A stretch of DNA of 64,000 bases from Myxococcales bacterium. Its GTDB lineage: Bacteria > Myxococcota_C > UBA6777. The DNA lies in NCBI GenBank assembly GCA_020632975.1, contig JACKEL010000002.1, forward strand, positions 442,560 to 506,559, given 5' to 3'. Positions within the stretch are counted from its first letter, which is position 1, and every line of letters begins with the position of its first letter. This document shows, in pieces, positions 9,170 to 19,100 of this stretch. Made by a program: the position numbers and the translations under genes. The notes below the pieces were generated by a model. It worked only from the letters and a program-made list of their open reading frames with translations, did not search any database and was not told where the DNA came from.

Positions 9170-9220
9170 CCAAGACCCCCTGCCAGCCGACCTTTATGCG
9201 GCCCAATTCAAGAGGCGCAG

Positions 9221-9754
9221 ATGTTACCAACCGCCGAAACCATCACTTTTAATGACCGCTATCTGACGATTCAATGGAGCAACGAAAAGCTTTGTACGTA
9301 CGAGCTTTTGCGATTGCGACGAGAGTGTCCTTGCGCGCATTGTCGCGGAGGACACGGCCCCAACCCCCAACCCACCACGGATGATATCAACTTCATTCGG
9401 CTTCAACGTTGGGAAGCTGTGGGGCATTACGCGCTCAAGATGCACTGGTCTGACGGACACAGCTTGGGTTTGTACACGCTGGACTCTTTGTATGACCTTT
9501 GCCAAAAGGCCGAAGAATACTACAAAGAACATCCACCCGAAGAACAAAGCCACGAGCACTCGCACAGCCACGAGCATTCGCACAGTCACGAGCATTCGCA
9601 CAGTCACGAGCACAGCCACGAGCATTCGCACAGTCACGAGCACAGCCACAGTCACGAGCATTCGCACGAACATGGCAGCAGTTGTGGGGGAGACGATTGC
9701 GGCACGAGACGCCGTCGCCGCATCGAACGTCGCGAAGCACGAAAGTCCTCCTGA
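9221..9754 (+). CDS. DUF971 protein with long His-rich C-terminal tail
   Basis: 177 residues from ATG 9221, with AGAGG five bases upstream. Residues about 3-95 form a DUF971 (gamma-butyrobetaine hydroxylase N-terminal-like) domain: FNDRYLTIQWS, LRRECPCAHCRGG and HYALKMHWSDGHSLGLYTLD. DUF971 occurs alone or fused to Mrp/ApbC-type iron-sulfur carriers and is linked to Fe-S or metal metabolism. From about 110 to 152 the chain is almost only His, Ser and Glu in repeats of Ser-His-Glu-His, then a Cys/Asp patch and an Arg-rich end. The tail looks like a metal (Ni, Zn, Cu or Co) reservoir; that is inference. It lies 52 bases downstream of the LKR gene. Confidence 0.78.
   Translation: MLPTAETITFNDRYLTIQWSNEKLCTYELLRLRRECPCAHCRGGHGPNPQPTTDDINFIRLQRWEAVGHYALKMHWSDGHSLGLYTLDSLYDLCQKAEEYYKEHPPEEQSHEHSHSHEHSHSHEHSHSHEHSHEHSHSHEHSHSHEHSHEHGSSCGGDDCGTRRRRRIERREARKSS
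9551..9672 (+). repeat. In-frame tandem repeat coding for the His-Ser-Glu tail
   Basis: The DNA is an imperfect array of 6-base units (CACGAG, CATTCG, CACAGY) arranged in 12-18-base super-units. All units keep the reading frame, so copy-number change would only lengthen or shorten the His-rich tail of the DUF971 protein. Confidence 0.85.
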
Positions 9755-9860
9755 TTCGTCGAAAGCCTCGAAGACACCGCGCTGTTTACGCTTCTATCCC
9801 ACGTTAAGCATCGATCGTTACCCTAAGATCTTTCCAATCCCTTAGCCAAAGAGGTTCCCC

Positions 9861-11018
9861 ATGAGTCAAGCACTGACTTTGCTTTCAGAAGAAGAGTTGA
9901 TGTTTCGTGATGCTGTGCGCAACTTCGCACGCAATGAACTTGCCCCCCATGTCTTGCGCATGGATCACGAAGCCAAGATGGACCCCGCGTTGATCAAAAA
10001 AGCCTTTGAGCAGGGCTTTATGGGGATCGAGATCCCCGAAGAGTACGGTGGAGCCGAAAGTTCCTTCTTTACCGCGATCCTCGCTATCGAAGAACTCGCG
10101 ATGGTCGATCCCAGCTACGCTGTTTGCGTGGACGTCCAAAACACCCTTGTCAACAACGCCATCTTGCGTTGGGGCAGTAAAGAACTCAAAGCCAAGTACC
10201 TCAGCAAGTTGACCACGGAGTGGGTGGGTAGCTACGCGCTCAGCGAGCCGGGCAGTGGCTCGGATGCGTTTGCTCTCGCTACCACCGCGAAAGACTGTGG
10301 AGATCACTGGAAGCTCAACGGTACCAAGATGTGGATCACCAATGGCGGCGAAGCGAGCGCTTATCTGGTTTTTGCCAATGCCAAGCCAGAAGCCGGATAC
10401 AAGGGGATTACTGCATTCTTGGTCGAACGCAGCTTTGAAGGATTCTCCGTCGGCAAAAAAGAAGACAAGCTCGGTATCCGCGCTTCTTCGACGGTCGAGT
10501 TGATCATGGAAGACTGCGTCGTCCCCAAAGAAAATATCGTGGGTGAGTTTGGCAAAGGCTACCGCGTCGCGATTGAAACACTCAACGAAGGACGCATCGG
10601 GATCGGCGCACAGATGATCGGACTCGCACAAGGCGCATTCGATCAAGCCATGAAATACATGCTTGAACGCAAGCAGTTTGGCCAATCGATCGCCCTCTTC
10701 CAAGGGATGCAGTTCCAATACGCCCAGCTTGCCGCAGAGATCGAAGCTGCGCGCCTTATGGTGTACAACGCGGCTCGCTTGAAAGACGCTGGCAAACCCT
10801 TTGCCAAAGAAGCAGCGATGGGCAAACTCTTCGCAAGCCAAGTGGCAGAAAAAGTCGCATCCAAGAGCGTCGAGTTTCACGGTGGTGTGGGCTTTACCAA
10901 AGAGTTTCCCATCGAGAAGTTCTACCGCGACGCCAAGATCGGCACCATCTACGAAGGCACCAGCAATATGCAGCTGATGACCATCGCGAAAGCTCTCCTC
11001 GCAGAATACGGCCATTAA
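9861..11018 (+). CDS. Acyl-CoA dehydrogenase (short/branched-chain type)
   Basis: 385 residues, the standard length. It has the helical N-domain, the flavin-binding YALSEPGSGSDAFAL and KMWITNGGEA motifs, the C-domain KQFGQSIALFQ segment, and the catalytic-base context IGTIYEGTSNMQL with Glu about 364. The order and the placement of the base are those of short and short/branched-chain enzymes (ACADS/ACADSB type), which oxidise acyl-CoA to 2-enoyl-CoA with FAD and pass electrons to ETF. Substrate chain length cannot be fixed from sequence. GAGG precedes the ATG. The gene stands alone; a strongly AT-rich stretch follows it. Confidence 0.92.
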   Translation: MSQALTLLSEEELMFRDAVRNFARNELAPHVLRMDHEAKMDPALIKKAFEQGFMGIEIPEEYGGAESSFFTAILAIEELAMVDPSYAVCVDVQNTLVNNAILRWGSKELKAKYLSKLTTEWVGSYALSEPGSGSDAFALATTAKDCGDHWKLNGTKMWITNGGEASAYLVFANAKPEAGYKGITAFLVERSFEGFSVGKKEDKLGIRASSTVELIMEDCVVPKENIVGEFGKGYRVAIETLNEGRIGIGAQMIGLAQGAFDQAMKYMLERKQFGQSIALFQGMQFQYAQLAAEIEAARLMVYNAARLKDAGKPFAKEAAMGKLFASQVAEKVASKSVEFHGGVGFTKEFPIEKFYRDAKIGTIYEGTSNMQLMTIAKALLAEYGH

Positions 11019-11071
11019 GAAGCTGTGGGCCTGCGTTGAGGGAGGGGACGGCGATGGGGTCACCCAACGCC

Positions 11072-11091
11072 AAAATGGAATTATCCATTTT
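11072..11091. promoter_or_regulatory. AT-rich inverted repeat upstream of carA
   Basis: AAAATGGA and TCCATTTT form a perfect 8-bp dyad around ATTA. A related half site ATATCCATT follows at about 11100. The stem is too AT-rich to be a strong terminator; a protein operator or a weak terminator of the preceding gene are both possible. Confidence 0.4.
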
Positions 11092-11198
11092 TTGAATAAA
11101 AATATCCATTAATATTTCTGCATATTTTTCCGAGAGAGGGCTTTTTGTGAAAGCAGCCTTTCTACGGTTGTCTCATGCTTTTTGCGTGCGATTGTGCG

Positions 11199-11226
11199 TT
11201 CTTGTTTTTCATAAAGGATGCATAAT
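11199..11226 (+). promoter_or_regulatory. Candidate carAB promoter
   Basis: TTCTTG (11199-11204) and CATAAT (11221-11226) are separated by 16 bases and lie about 100 bases upstream of the carA start. Both hexamers match the sigma-70 consensus only partly, so this is a tentative call. Confidence 0.3.
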
Positions 11227-11323
11227 TTAGGGGTATAAGCTACTTGACGTGCGAGAAAAAAGGGTTTATTTCGGCGCCGCATGAATAGACGCCCAAAGAT
11301 CTTGTTTGATGGGAGGGATCGTG

Positions 11324-12541
11324 ATGGCGCAGGTGAAAAAAGTAGCACGTTTGGCCTTGGAGGATGGAAGCATCTGGAAAGGCTGGGGTTTTGGAGCTGA
11401 TGGCACCCAAGAGGGTGAAGTGGTTTTTAATACGAGTTTGACAGGATACCAAGAGATCCTGACGGACCCGAGTTATGCGGGTCAGATCGTATTGATGACG
11501 ACGCCTCAGATTGGAAACACAGGGATCAACGAGGAAGATGATGAGGCATCGCGCACGCATCTCGAAGGTTTCGTGGTGCGCGAGTTGAGTCCGAGCACTT
11601 CCAACTGGCGTGCTTCTTCGGATCTTTCAGAGTGGTTGAAAAAGCGCGGTGTCATCGGGATCTCAGGTGTCGATACGCGCGCGATTACGCGACGACTTCG
11701 AGAGCATGGCTCTTTGCGAGGTGTTCTCTCGACAGAGGAGCAACTTAGCGACGAAGAGCTGATTGCGCGTACACGCCAGTGTTCGGGGACAGAGGGCCAA
11801 GACTTGGTTTCGCAGGTCACTTGTAAAGAGCCCTATGCTTGGGAAGAACCGACAGATCACTCTTGGGAGTTCTCGCGCTTTTTCCGTTCGCAAGAGTGGG
11901 ATCATCGGTATGAGCGCGAGCCCTTGCATGTCGTGGTGATGGACTTTGGTGTCAAGCGCAATATCCTCCGTCGGATCGCGTCTTGGAACTGCCGTGTGAC
12001 GGTGGTTCCTGCCCAAGCTTCCGCAGAAGATATCTTGGCATTGAAGCCCGACGGCATCTTGTTGAGCAATGGCCCTGGAGACCCTGCGGCCGTGACGTAT
12101 GCCATCGAGACGATCCGCGATCTCTTGGGAAAAGTCCCGATGTTGGGGATTTGTATGGGTCATCAGTTGATCTCTTTGGCGATGGGAGCGCGTTCTTACA
12201 AGCTCAAGTTCGGCCATCACGGTGGAAACCACCCTGTGAAGTATCTGCCTGAAGGCCGCATCGAGATCAGCTCGCAAAACCACAACTATGCGATCGATAG
12301 CAGCACGCTGCCCAAAGAGACAGAGCTGCTTTATATCAACTTGAACGATCAGTCTTGTGCGGGGATTCGCGATGTGTCGCGCGGTGTCATGGGGATTCAG
12401 TATCACCCCGAAGCTGCGCCAGGTCCGCACGATGGAGATCCCTTGTTTCGCCAGTTTGTGCAGATGATGCTGCGACATAAAAACGGCGATGCTGGGGACT
12501 CTGGTACATCTGCGGGCACGTCTTCGCAAGCGCACGCATAA
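11324..12541 (+). CDS. carA: Carbamoyl-phosphate synthase small subunit
   Basis: 405 residues from ATG 11324, which has GGGAGG seven bases upstream; the earlier in-frame TTG and ATG codons overlap that site. N-terminal CPSase small-subunit domain (ALEDGSIWKGWGFG, then EVVFNTSLTGYQEILTDPSY) followed by a class I glutamine amidotransferase with nucleophile Cys about 277 in GICMGHQ and the His-Glu pair in YHPEAAPGP about 360. It releases ammonia from glutamine and channels it to CarB for carbamoyl phosphate used in arginine and pyrimidine synthesis. carB follows 144 bases downstream on the same strand. The last 20 residues are Gly/Ser/Ala-rich and dispensable-looking. Confidence 0.96.
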   Translation: MAQVKKVARLALEDGSIWKGWGFGADGTQEGEVVFNTSLTGYQEILTDPSYAGQIVLMTTPQIGNTGINEEDDEASRTHLEGFVVRELSPSTSNWRASSDLSEWLKKRGVIGISGVDTRAITRRLREHGSLRGVLSTEEQLSDEELIARTRQCSGTEGQDLVSQVTCKEPYAWEEPTDHSWEFSRFFRSQEWDHRYEREPLHVVVMDFGVKRNILRRIASWNCRVTVVPAQASAEDILALKPDGILLSNGPGDPAAVTYAIETIRDLLGKVPMLGICMGHQLISLAMGARSYKLKFGHHGGNHPVKYLPEGRIEISSQNHNYAIDSSTLPKETELLYINLNDQSCAGIRDVSRGVMGIQYHPEAAPGPHDGDPLFRQFVQMMLRHKNGDAGDSGTSAGTSSQAHA

Positions 12542-12685
12542 GCAAGTGCGGTATTGCGAGGGATGTTCTCTTTTCTAGAAGCTTTCGAGAAGAATCCTCT
12601 ACTTTTTTGATCCATCTCTGCCATCTTGGCGGGTAGCTCCGCCCCAAAAGAGAGTTTTTTGGGTGCAAGGAGAAGGAGCGGCACG

Positions 12686-15600
12686 ATGCCCAAACGAACG
12701 GATATAAAGAAGATCCTGTTGATCGGCGCGGGTCCTATCATCATTGGACAAGCGGCTGAGTTTGACTATAGCGGAACGCAAGCCGCAAAAGCCCTGAAAC
12801 GCGAGGGTTACGAGGTGGTCCTCGTCAACAGCAACCCTGCGACGATCATGACAGATCCTGAGTTGGTGGACGCGACGTATGTGGAGCCGATCACCACTGA
12901 GATCTTGGAGATGATTATCGAAAAAGAACGCCCTGACGCGCTGTTGCCGACGGTGGGTGGACAGACAGGGTTGAACGCTTCGATGAAGTTGGCTGAGGCG
13001 GGTATCCTTGATAAATACGATGTGAAACTGCTCGGGGCCTCGGTCGAAGCGGTTCGTTTGGCAGAAGATCGCAAGTTGTTCCAAGAGAAGATGATCGAGG
13101 TAGGGCTCGAAGTTCCGCGCGGTCGGATGGCACATACTGTTGAAGAAGCTGTCGAGATTGCAGAAGAGATCGGTTCGTTTCCCTTGTTGCTTCGGGCATC
13201 TTTTACGTTGGGCGGCAGCGGAAGCGGCGTCGTGTATAACAAAGAAGACTTTTTGGAAAAAGTGGCCTTTGGCTTGCGCGAAAGCCCCGTAAACAGCGTG
13301 CTGATCGAAGAGAGCATCTTGGGTTGGAAAGAGTACGAACTCGAAGTGATGCGCGATCGCGCGAATAACTTCGTGGTGATCTGTACCATCGAAAACATCG
13401 ATCCCATGGGCATCCACACGGGTGACTCAGTGACGGTGGCGCCTTCGATGACCCTAACGGATCGCGAGTATCAGATGATGCGCGATCAAGCGCGCGTCGT
13501 CATGCACGCAATCGGCGTAGAGACGGGCGGTTCCAACGTACAGTTTGCTGTTCACCCCGAAACGGGCCGCGTGATCGTCATCGAGATGAACCCTCGTGTT
13601 AGCCGTTCGAGTGCGCTTGCAAGTAAGGCCACAGGCTTTCCCATCGCCAAGATCGCGGCCTTGCTCGCTGTGGGTTACACCCTTGATGAGATCAAAAACG
13701 ATATCACCCAAACCACCGTGGCTTCGTTCGAACCAAGTATCGACTATGTTGTGACAAAGCTCCCACGATGGGCCTTTGAGAAGTTCCCTGGCGTCGATCC
13801 GCGCCTTGGTACGCAGATGAAGTCTGTTGGGGAAGCGATGTCGATCGGGCGGACCTTTAAAGAGTCCTTCCTCAAAGGTCTCCAGTCTCTCGAACTTTCT
13901 CGCCCCGCCTACCCTACGCCCGAAAGCTCTGTGTGGGATGGGAAGTTGGAAAGCTTGGTGCACGGTCGCGCGGAGCGGATGTGGGCGCTGTGGGAGGCTT
14001 TTCGCGCGGGTCACTCTGTGGATGAACTTCACGAGATCACGCGGATCGATCCGTGGTTTTTGGTGCAGATCCAACAGATCGTCTCGTTGGAAGAAGAGAT
14101 CGTTGCGTACCAAGAAGCGGACGCTGTTCCTGAGATGTTGCTGCATCAAGCGAAACAGTACGGCTTTGGAGATGAGCACATCGCTTGGTTGTTGAAGCAG
14201 CAACAGTGGCCGCCTGTGAGCTTGGACATGGAAGAGCGTCTTCTGCGGATCGCGGAAAAGAAACACCTTCCCAAACAAGCAGACACACTTGAAGTTCGTA
14301 AAGCTCGGAAAAAGGCGGGTATCCAGCCGACTTTTCAGATGGTCGATACTTGTGCTGCGGAGTTTACGGCTTATACACCCTATCTTTATAGTTCGTATGA
14401 GGCTGAAAGCGAGGCGCCACCGACCGATCGAGAGAAAGTGATCATCCTTGGTGGAGGTCCCAACCGCATCGGTCAGGGGATCGAGTTTGATTACTGTTGC
14501 GTCCATGCTGTGCAAGCCGTTCGCAACATGGGCTACGAAGCCGTGATGATCAACTGTAACCCCGAAACCGTGAGCACGGACTACGATACATCTGATCGTC
14601 TGTACTTTGAGCCGCTGACGGTCGAGCATGTCCTCAATATCGTCGAGCGGGAACAGCCGTTGAAAGGGGTGATCGCGCAGTTTGGTGGTCAGACGCCACT
14701 CAACCTTGTGCACGATCTACAAGCCAATGGTGTCCCCATCCTTGGCTCCTCTCCTGAAACGATCGATCGTGCGGAAGATCGCGGTCGCTTCGGCGATTTG
14801 CTTCGTGAGTTGGAGATCCCCAGTCCGGCTTTTGGGATCGCGAAGTCTCTTCCCGAAGCACGCAAGATCGCTCAATCCATCGGATACCCCGTGCTTGTGC
14901 GTCCTTCTTATGTTCTAGGTGGGCGGGCGATGGTCATCGTCTATGATGACAGTACCCTCGATGGTTACGTGAACGATGCGTTGTCTGCGTCTCCAAGCCA
15001 GACCTTGTTGATCGATCAATACCTCGAAGACTCCTATGAAGTCGATGTTGACGCGGTTTGCGACGGGAACGATGTCGTTGTCTGCGGTGTGATGCAACAC
15101 ATCGAAGAAGCGGGGATTCACAGTGGCGACTCTGCTTGTGTCTTGCCGCCCTTCAAGATCTCGGCCTACCACCTGTCTTATATCCAAGAGTACACCGAGC
15201 AGTTGGGGCGTGCACTTGGTGTTTGCGGCTTGATGAACATTCAGTATGCCATCAAAGATGACCGTGTGTACGTGCTCGAAGTGAACCCTCGTGCAAGTCG
15301 AACGGTTCCTTTTGTGAGCAAGGCCAAGGGCGTACCTTTCGCAAGGATCGCCACGTACAACATGCTTGGACGCTCACTCGAAGGGATGAATCTGACCGCT
15401 GAACCCTCGATGCGCGGCTTTTTTGTGAAAGAAGCTGTCTTGCCCTTCAAGAAGTTTGAAGGAGTGGACGCGCGTCTGGGACCTGAGATGCGCAGTACGG
15501 GCGAAGTGATGGGCTTTGCGGACTCTTTTGGCCATGCCTTTGCGAAAGCCCAAACCGCAGCTGGAGACACCCTCCCTCTCGAAGGGAACGTCTTTATCAG

Positions 15601-16012
15601 CGTGAACGACTTTGACAAGGCTGCTGCGATGAAGATCGCGCGCGACCTTCATCGCATGGGATTCCATATCATCGCGACGCGCGGAACAGCCGAATACTTC
15701 GAGCGAAACAACCTACCTGTCCAGCGGATCAACAAAGTTCGTCAAGGTAGTCCCCACATCGTCGAGTTGTTGAAAGAAGGAAAAGTCAACTTGATCCTCA
15801 ACACACCTTTGGGCCAAGTGGCTTACGAAGAAGGTGCACAAATCCGCGTCACTGCGGTGCGTTATGGGGTTCCTTTGTTGACGACTTTGAGCGCGGGTCA
15901 AGCTGCTGTCCAAGGGATTCAAGCTTTGCGTGCAAAACGCTTGCATGTCCGCAGTCTTCAAGAACATTATCAGCATCTCCCCTCTCTCCAGCAGTACAAC
16001 TTCGGCGAATAA
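12686..16012 (+). CDS. carB: Carbamoyl-phosphate synthase large subunit
   Basis: 1108 residues from ATG 12686 (AAGGAG at 12673-12678); a TTG at 12626 would add 20 residues lacking homology. The protein shows the two homologous synthetase halves: GAGPIIIGQAAEFDYSGTQA at the start and GGGPNRIGQGIEFDYCC in the second half, each followed by an ATP-grasp domain (NPRVSRSSALASKATG and NPRASRTVPFVSKAKG), then an MGS-like allosteric domain (ATRGTAEYFERN near 1010). It makes carbamoyl phosphate from bicarbonate, ammonia and two ATP. It is slightly longer than the usual 1070 residues because of the inter-domain region. Pairing with carA is normal; a 144-base spacer leaves room for separate control. Confidence 0.96.
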   Translation: MPKRTDIKKILLIGAGPIIIGQAAEFDYSGTQAAKALKREGYEVVLVNSNPATIMTDPELVDATYVEPITTEILEMIIEKERPDALLPTVGGQTGLNASMKLAEAGILDKYDVKLLGASVEAVRLAEDRKLFQEKMIEVGLEVPRGRMAHTVEEAVEIAEEIGSFPLLLRASFTLGGSGSGVVYNKEDFLEKVAFGLRESPVNSVLIEESILGWKEYELEVMRDRANNFVVICTIENIDPMGIHTGDSVTVAPSMTLTDREYQMMRDQARVVMHAIGVETGGSNVQFAVHPETGRVIVIEMNPRVSRSSALASKATGFPIAKIAALLAVGYTLDEIKNDITQTTVASFEPSIDYVVTKLPRWAFEKFPGVDPRLGTQMKSVGEAMSIGRTFKESFLKGLQSLELSRPAYPTPESSVWDGKLESLVHGRAERMWALWEAFRAGHSVDELHEITRIDPWFLVQIQQIVSLEEEIVAYQEADAVPEMLLHQAKQYGFGDEHIAWLLKQQQWPPVSLDMEERLLRIAEKKHLPKQADTLEVRKARKKAGIQPTFQMVDTCAAEFTAYTPYLYSSYEAESEAPPTDREKVIILGGGPNRIGQGIEFDYCCVHAVQAVRNMGYEAVMINCNPETVSTDYDTSDRLYFEPLTVEHVLNIVEREQPLKGVIAQFGGQTPLNLVHDLQANGVPILGSSPETIDRAEDRGRFGDLLRELEIPSPAFGIAKSLPEARKIAQSIGYPVLVRPSYVLGGRAMVIVYDDSTLDGYVNDALSASPSQTLLIDQYLEDSYEVDVDAVCDGNDVVVCGVMQHIEEAGIHSGDSACVLPPFKISAYHLSYIQEYTEQLGRALGVCGLMNIQYAIKDDRVYVLEVNPRASRTVPFVSKAKGVPFARIATYNMLGRSLEGMNLTAEPSMRGFFVKEAVLPFKKFEGVDARLGPEMRSTGEVMGFADSFGHAFAKAQTAAGDTLPLEGNVFISVNDFDKAAAMKIARDLHRMGFHIIATRGTAEYFERNNLPVQRINKVRQGSPHIVELLKEGKVNLILNTPLGQVAYEEGAQIRVTAVRYGVPLLTTLSAGQAAVQGIQALRAKRLHVRSLQEHYQHLPSLQQYNFGE

Positions 16013-16139
16013 ATCCCCCCCTTCCTTCTTGTGTCTCTCCCATCTCCTTTCTTGAAGGGCTTGCCTTTGTGCGCCATGAAACCGACCCTATTGTGTGCCC
16101 GCAGTAGAGAGGATCGCCGTCGATCCCCAGAGTTGATCG

Positions 16140-19100
16140 GTGAGGTGGAAATTGAGCTTGCAAAGAGAGATCTCGCGATGGTGGGAAAGCTTTCAACGAC
16201 GTAAAGAAAAAGTCGCTCCTGTGGGAGCGAGCGAACCCTTGTTTGCGCCGCGTTGGTCTTGGCTGCGATGGTGGTTTTTGCCGATCTTTGTGGGATGTGT
16301 TGGAGGCTGGGCTGCTTGGGAGCTTTGGTCCACCAGTCAGATGGCCGGATCTTCCCATGCTTTGGTGATCTTGGACGCCCCGCTGCCTTCTGCGACCAAG
16401 CCGCGTCCTTGGTCTGACCGCACAGGGCGCTACTTTGTGTTGCAACCCCAAGGAGAAACATCTCAGGTGTTGTTGTCGCAGCCTGGTCGAGGGATGCGCG
16501 CTTATCGAGGCCAAGAAGGTGTGCCTTTGTTGAGCGAAAAGACCACACTTGCGGAGCTTTTTCTTCCACCTTGCAAGAGTTCGCCTTCCGCAGATGCGAC
16601 GTTTCTTTATACAGGGGACGGCTTGATCTTGTGGCTTTGCCAACAAGATCATGAGCGGATCGCCTTGTATCGGGTGGGATGGCGTTTTTCGATGGCACAG
16701 TGGCGCAGTGGGCGAAAGCTCGGTTACAGCGCCACCAACGACATCGTGTTGGGTGGTGCAATGTTGCCTCTGTATAGCGCACACTTGCGGATAGAAGGGC
16801 ATCAACTGCACATCGAACCCCGTGACACATGCTTGACTTCACCTGTGGACGCCAACAACGAGACGGACACGCTTCAACCGCAAGAAGAACCTCGCGACAA
16901 AGAGCCCAAAGAGCCCGCAGAAGACAGCATCGAGATGTCCACGCTTTGTTCTACAAAACCGCAGAAGATCGCGGCGGGAGCACTGTTTCGCTTGCACAGT
17001 TCGCGCTTTCCGCATCGCGCTGTGACCATGCGGTGGACGCCTTCTTTGCAAAGCCGCGAAGGAGCGGACCTGTGGCTGGTTCCTGTAACGGGTGAGGGAT
17101 CAAGTTCGCGCTTGCTTTCTTTGGAAGCGCTGCGTTTGGCGCGTCATCGGGACTTTTTGGTGGGGCGCGCGGATCTTTATTTTCAAGATGTCTTGCCTGA
17201 TACAGCCCGAACACTCGACCTCGAAGAGACCGTGCACAAGATGGTGTTGCGGGGCTCTCTGCGTTATCTCGAAGGGGATACGCTGCGAAAACGTCTCGAT
17301 CGGTCGCCTTTTTCGACGATTGCAGCGGATGCTTGGTTAGATGGTGCGATGTTGCGACAAGAGCGACATCTGTTGGCACCGCTTCAAGAAGATCCCTTTT
17401 TGCGCAATCGTTTGTGGATGGTGAACCAAGCTTTGGCGCGGGGCGATCGAACGCAAGCGCGCTCCTTGTTTCGTATCCAGCGCCGCGCAGATGGCCGTCC
17501 TCACGAGCTTTTGGGACTTGGCGTTGGGAGCATGACGCTGCAAGCACCTCGTCGAAATCTGCTTTCCCCTCGCCACCGTTGGCGCGCAAGCAAGCCCGAT
17601 CTGCGGCTGCAAGTCTCGCTTACGGCGCGAAGACGACCACGTCCTTTCTTTGAAGAGATCGTGCCTGACGCGGATCGTACACCCGCTCGGATCTTTTATC
17701 TGCAAGATGCACAAACAGAGATGTTGTCGATGGATGTGCTTCCAAAACAAGCGGAACAGCGGGGGCTTTCGGATGTCTTGGCCATTGGTCACGGTCGCAC
17801 ATTGCTTTGGCATCAAGGCCGAGCCTATCAAAGTCATCATCCCTTTTTTGCTGAAGTCGCCGCGCCACCCTCCCCTGCTCACGGGCCTCTTGAGAAGAAG
17901 CAGGATACGTCCATGCGTTTTCTTTTCCGTGTAAAGGGGCGTTGGTGGCAGCGAGAGCCTGATCGACAACGCAGCAGTTTGTGGTGGCCTGTCCAAGCGA
18001 TCGCCCGAAAACTCGCCACACCAGACAGCGCAATGGCCCTTGCTGCGGTTCTTTTGGAGGCGAATCGCCCACAAGTACAGCAACGACCGCACTGTGGAAA
18101 CCAAAGCCAGCGCCAAGGCGCGCGATGGAAACACGGCAATGCTTGTTGGGAAAAGGCCGATCTTTTCGCGCAGCAGACGTTGGTGGTGGTCCCATGTAGC
18201 CCGCTGGTTCGAGAAGATCTACGAAAAAAAGAGTGTAAGCCTGGTCGCTCTTTGGTGCGTTTGGATCGCAGTGGAAAACCCCTGCTTCCTACCCTCAAAG
18301 GCTACACTGCGCCGCTTTTTGGTGTGCTCGTGACGGCGATGCCTCCGCGAGATGCGGCAGGAGGCGAGACACAAAGCCCGCGTTATCTTGTACGTTCGCT
18401 GCCTTCTTCGCAGTTGGTGCAAGTCAACCAACGGGAGCTGCGGGCTGATCAGCGTTATCTGTTGCGCGATGGAGATATCCTGACGCTTGGAAAACAAAAG
18501 CTGCGTTTTCGAATGCCTCCGATCACGCTGGCTTTTTCACGCTACCAAGGCGATCGCATCGTCCCGGTTTATCCGCACGGACCGCTCTTTGCGCATGTTG
18601 TCGCGGGGAGCGTGGGAGGGCCTTATCGAAACAACCCTGCGGATCTACGTGCGCAGCTTCCTCCATCTCCTGAAGAGTCGGATAAACCGCGTAAGATCGC
18701 ATTGACCTTGGACCCTGATCTACAACAGGTCGCTTTTCGTGTGGGGCTGCAACACTTTGCGCGGCTTGATTCGCCTGCCTTCCAAAGCCGCTTTCGTCGT
18801 CGTTTCTTCCGCAATCCACACAAACCCCATGCAGGCGCGATCTTGCTCTTGCATCGCAAAAAGGGAGAGGTCCTGTCTTCGCTGACGTTTCCCGCTTTTG
18901 ATCCCAATCCTCCAAAGCTCACGGATGAACTACAAGACCAAAGCGACCGCGCGATCCGCTACTTTCGTGGACAGATCCTTGATGCTTATGATCTAGCTCG
19001 TCCGCTTTTGGCTTATCGCACAGGCGCGCTTCCGCCCGATCCACCGATGAAACAGCGGCAGAGTGGACGCCCTGCTTTGATCCCTTCCTTGGTCGAAGCG

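Larger units (their letters stand above)
11019..11323. other. Intergenic region between acyl-CoA dehydrogenase and carA
   Basis: About 305 bases, far more AT-rich than its surroundings between 11070 and 11125. It holds the inverted repeat at 11072-11091, further ATATCCATTAATAT sequence, and a possible promoter at 11199-11226. No ORF in it looks real. Confidence 0.5.

Noticed and set aside
9551..9672. Short regular repeats resembling a CRISPR or satellite array
   Set aside because: The repeat unit is 6 bases without spacers and encodes the His-rich tail of the DUF971 protein.
9885..11063. Minus-strand open frame of 392 codons
   Set aside because: It is antisense to the acyl-CoA dehydrogenase gene, has no recognisable protein features, and arises from the codon bias of the true gene.
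13454..14713. Minus-strand open frame of 419 codons
   Set aside because: It is antisense to carB, whose own product matches throughout.
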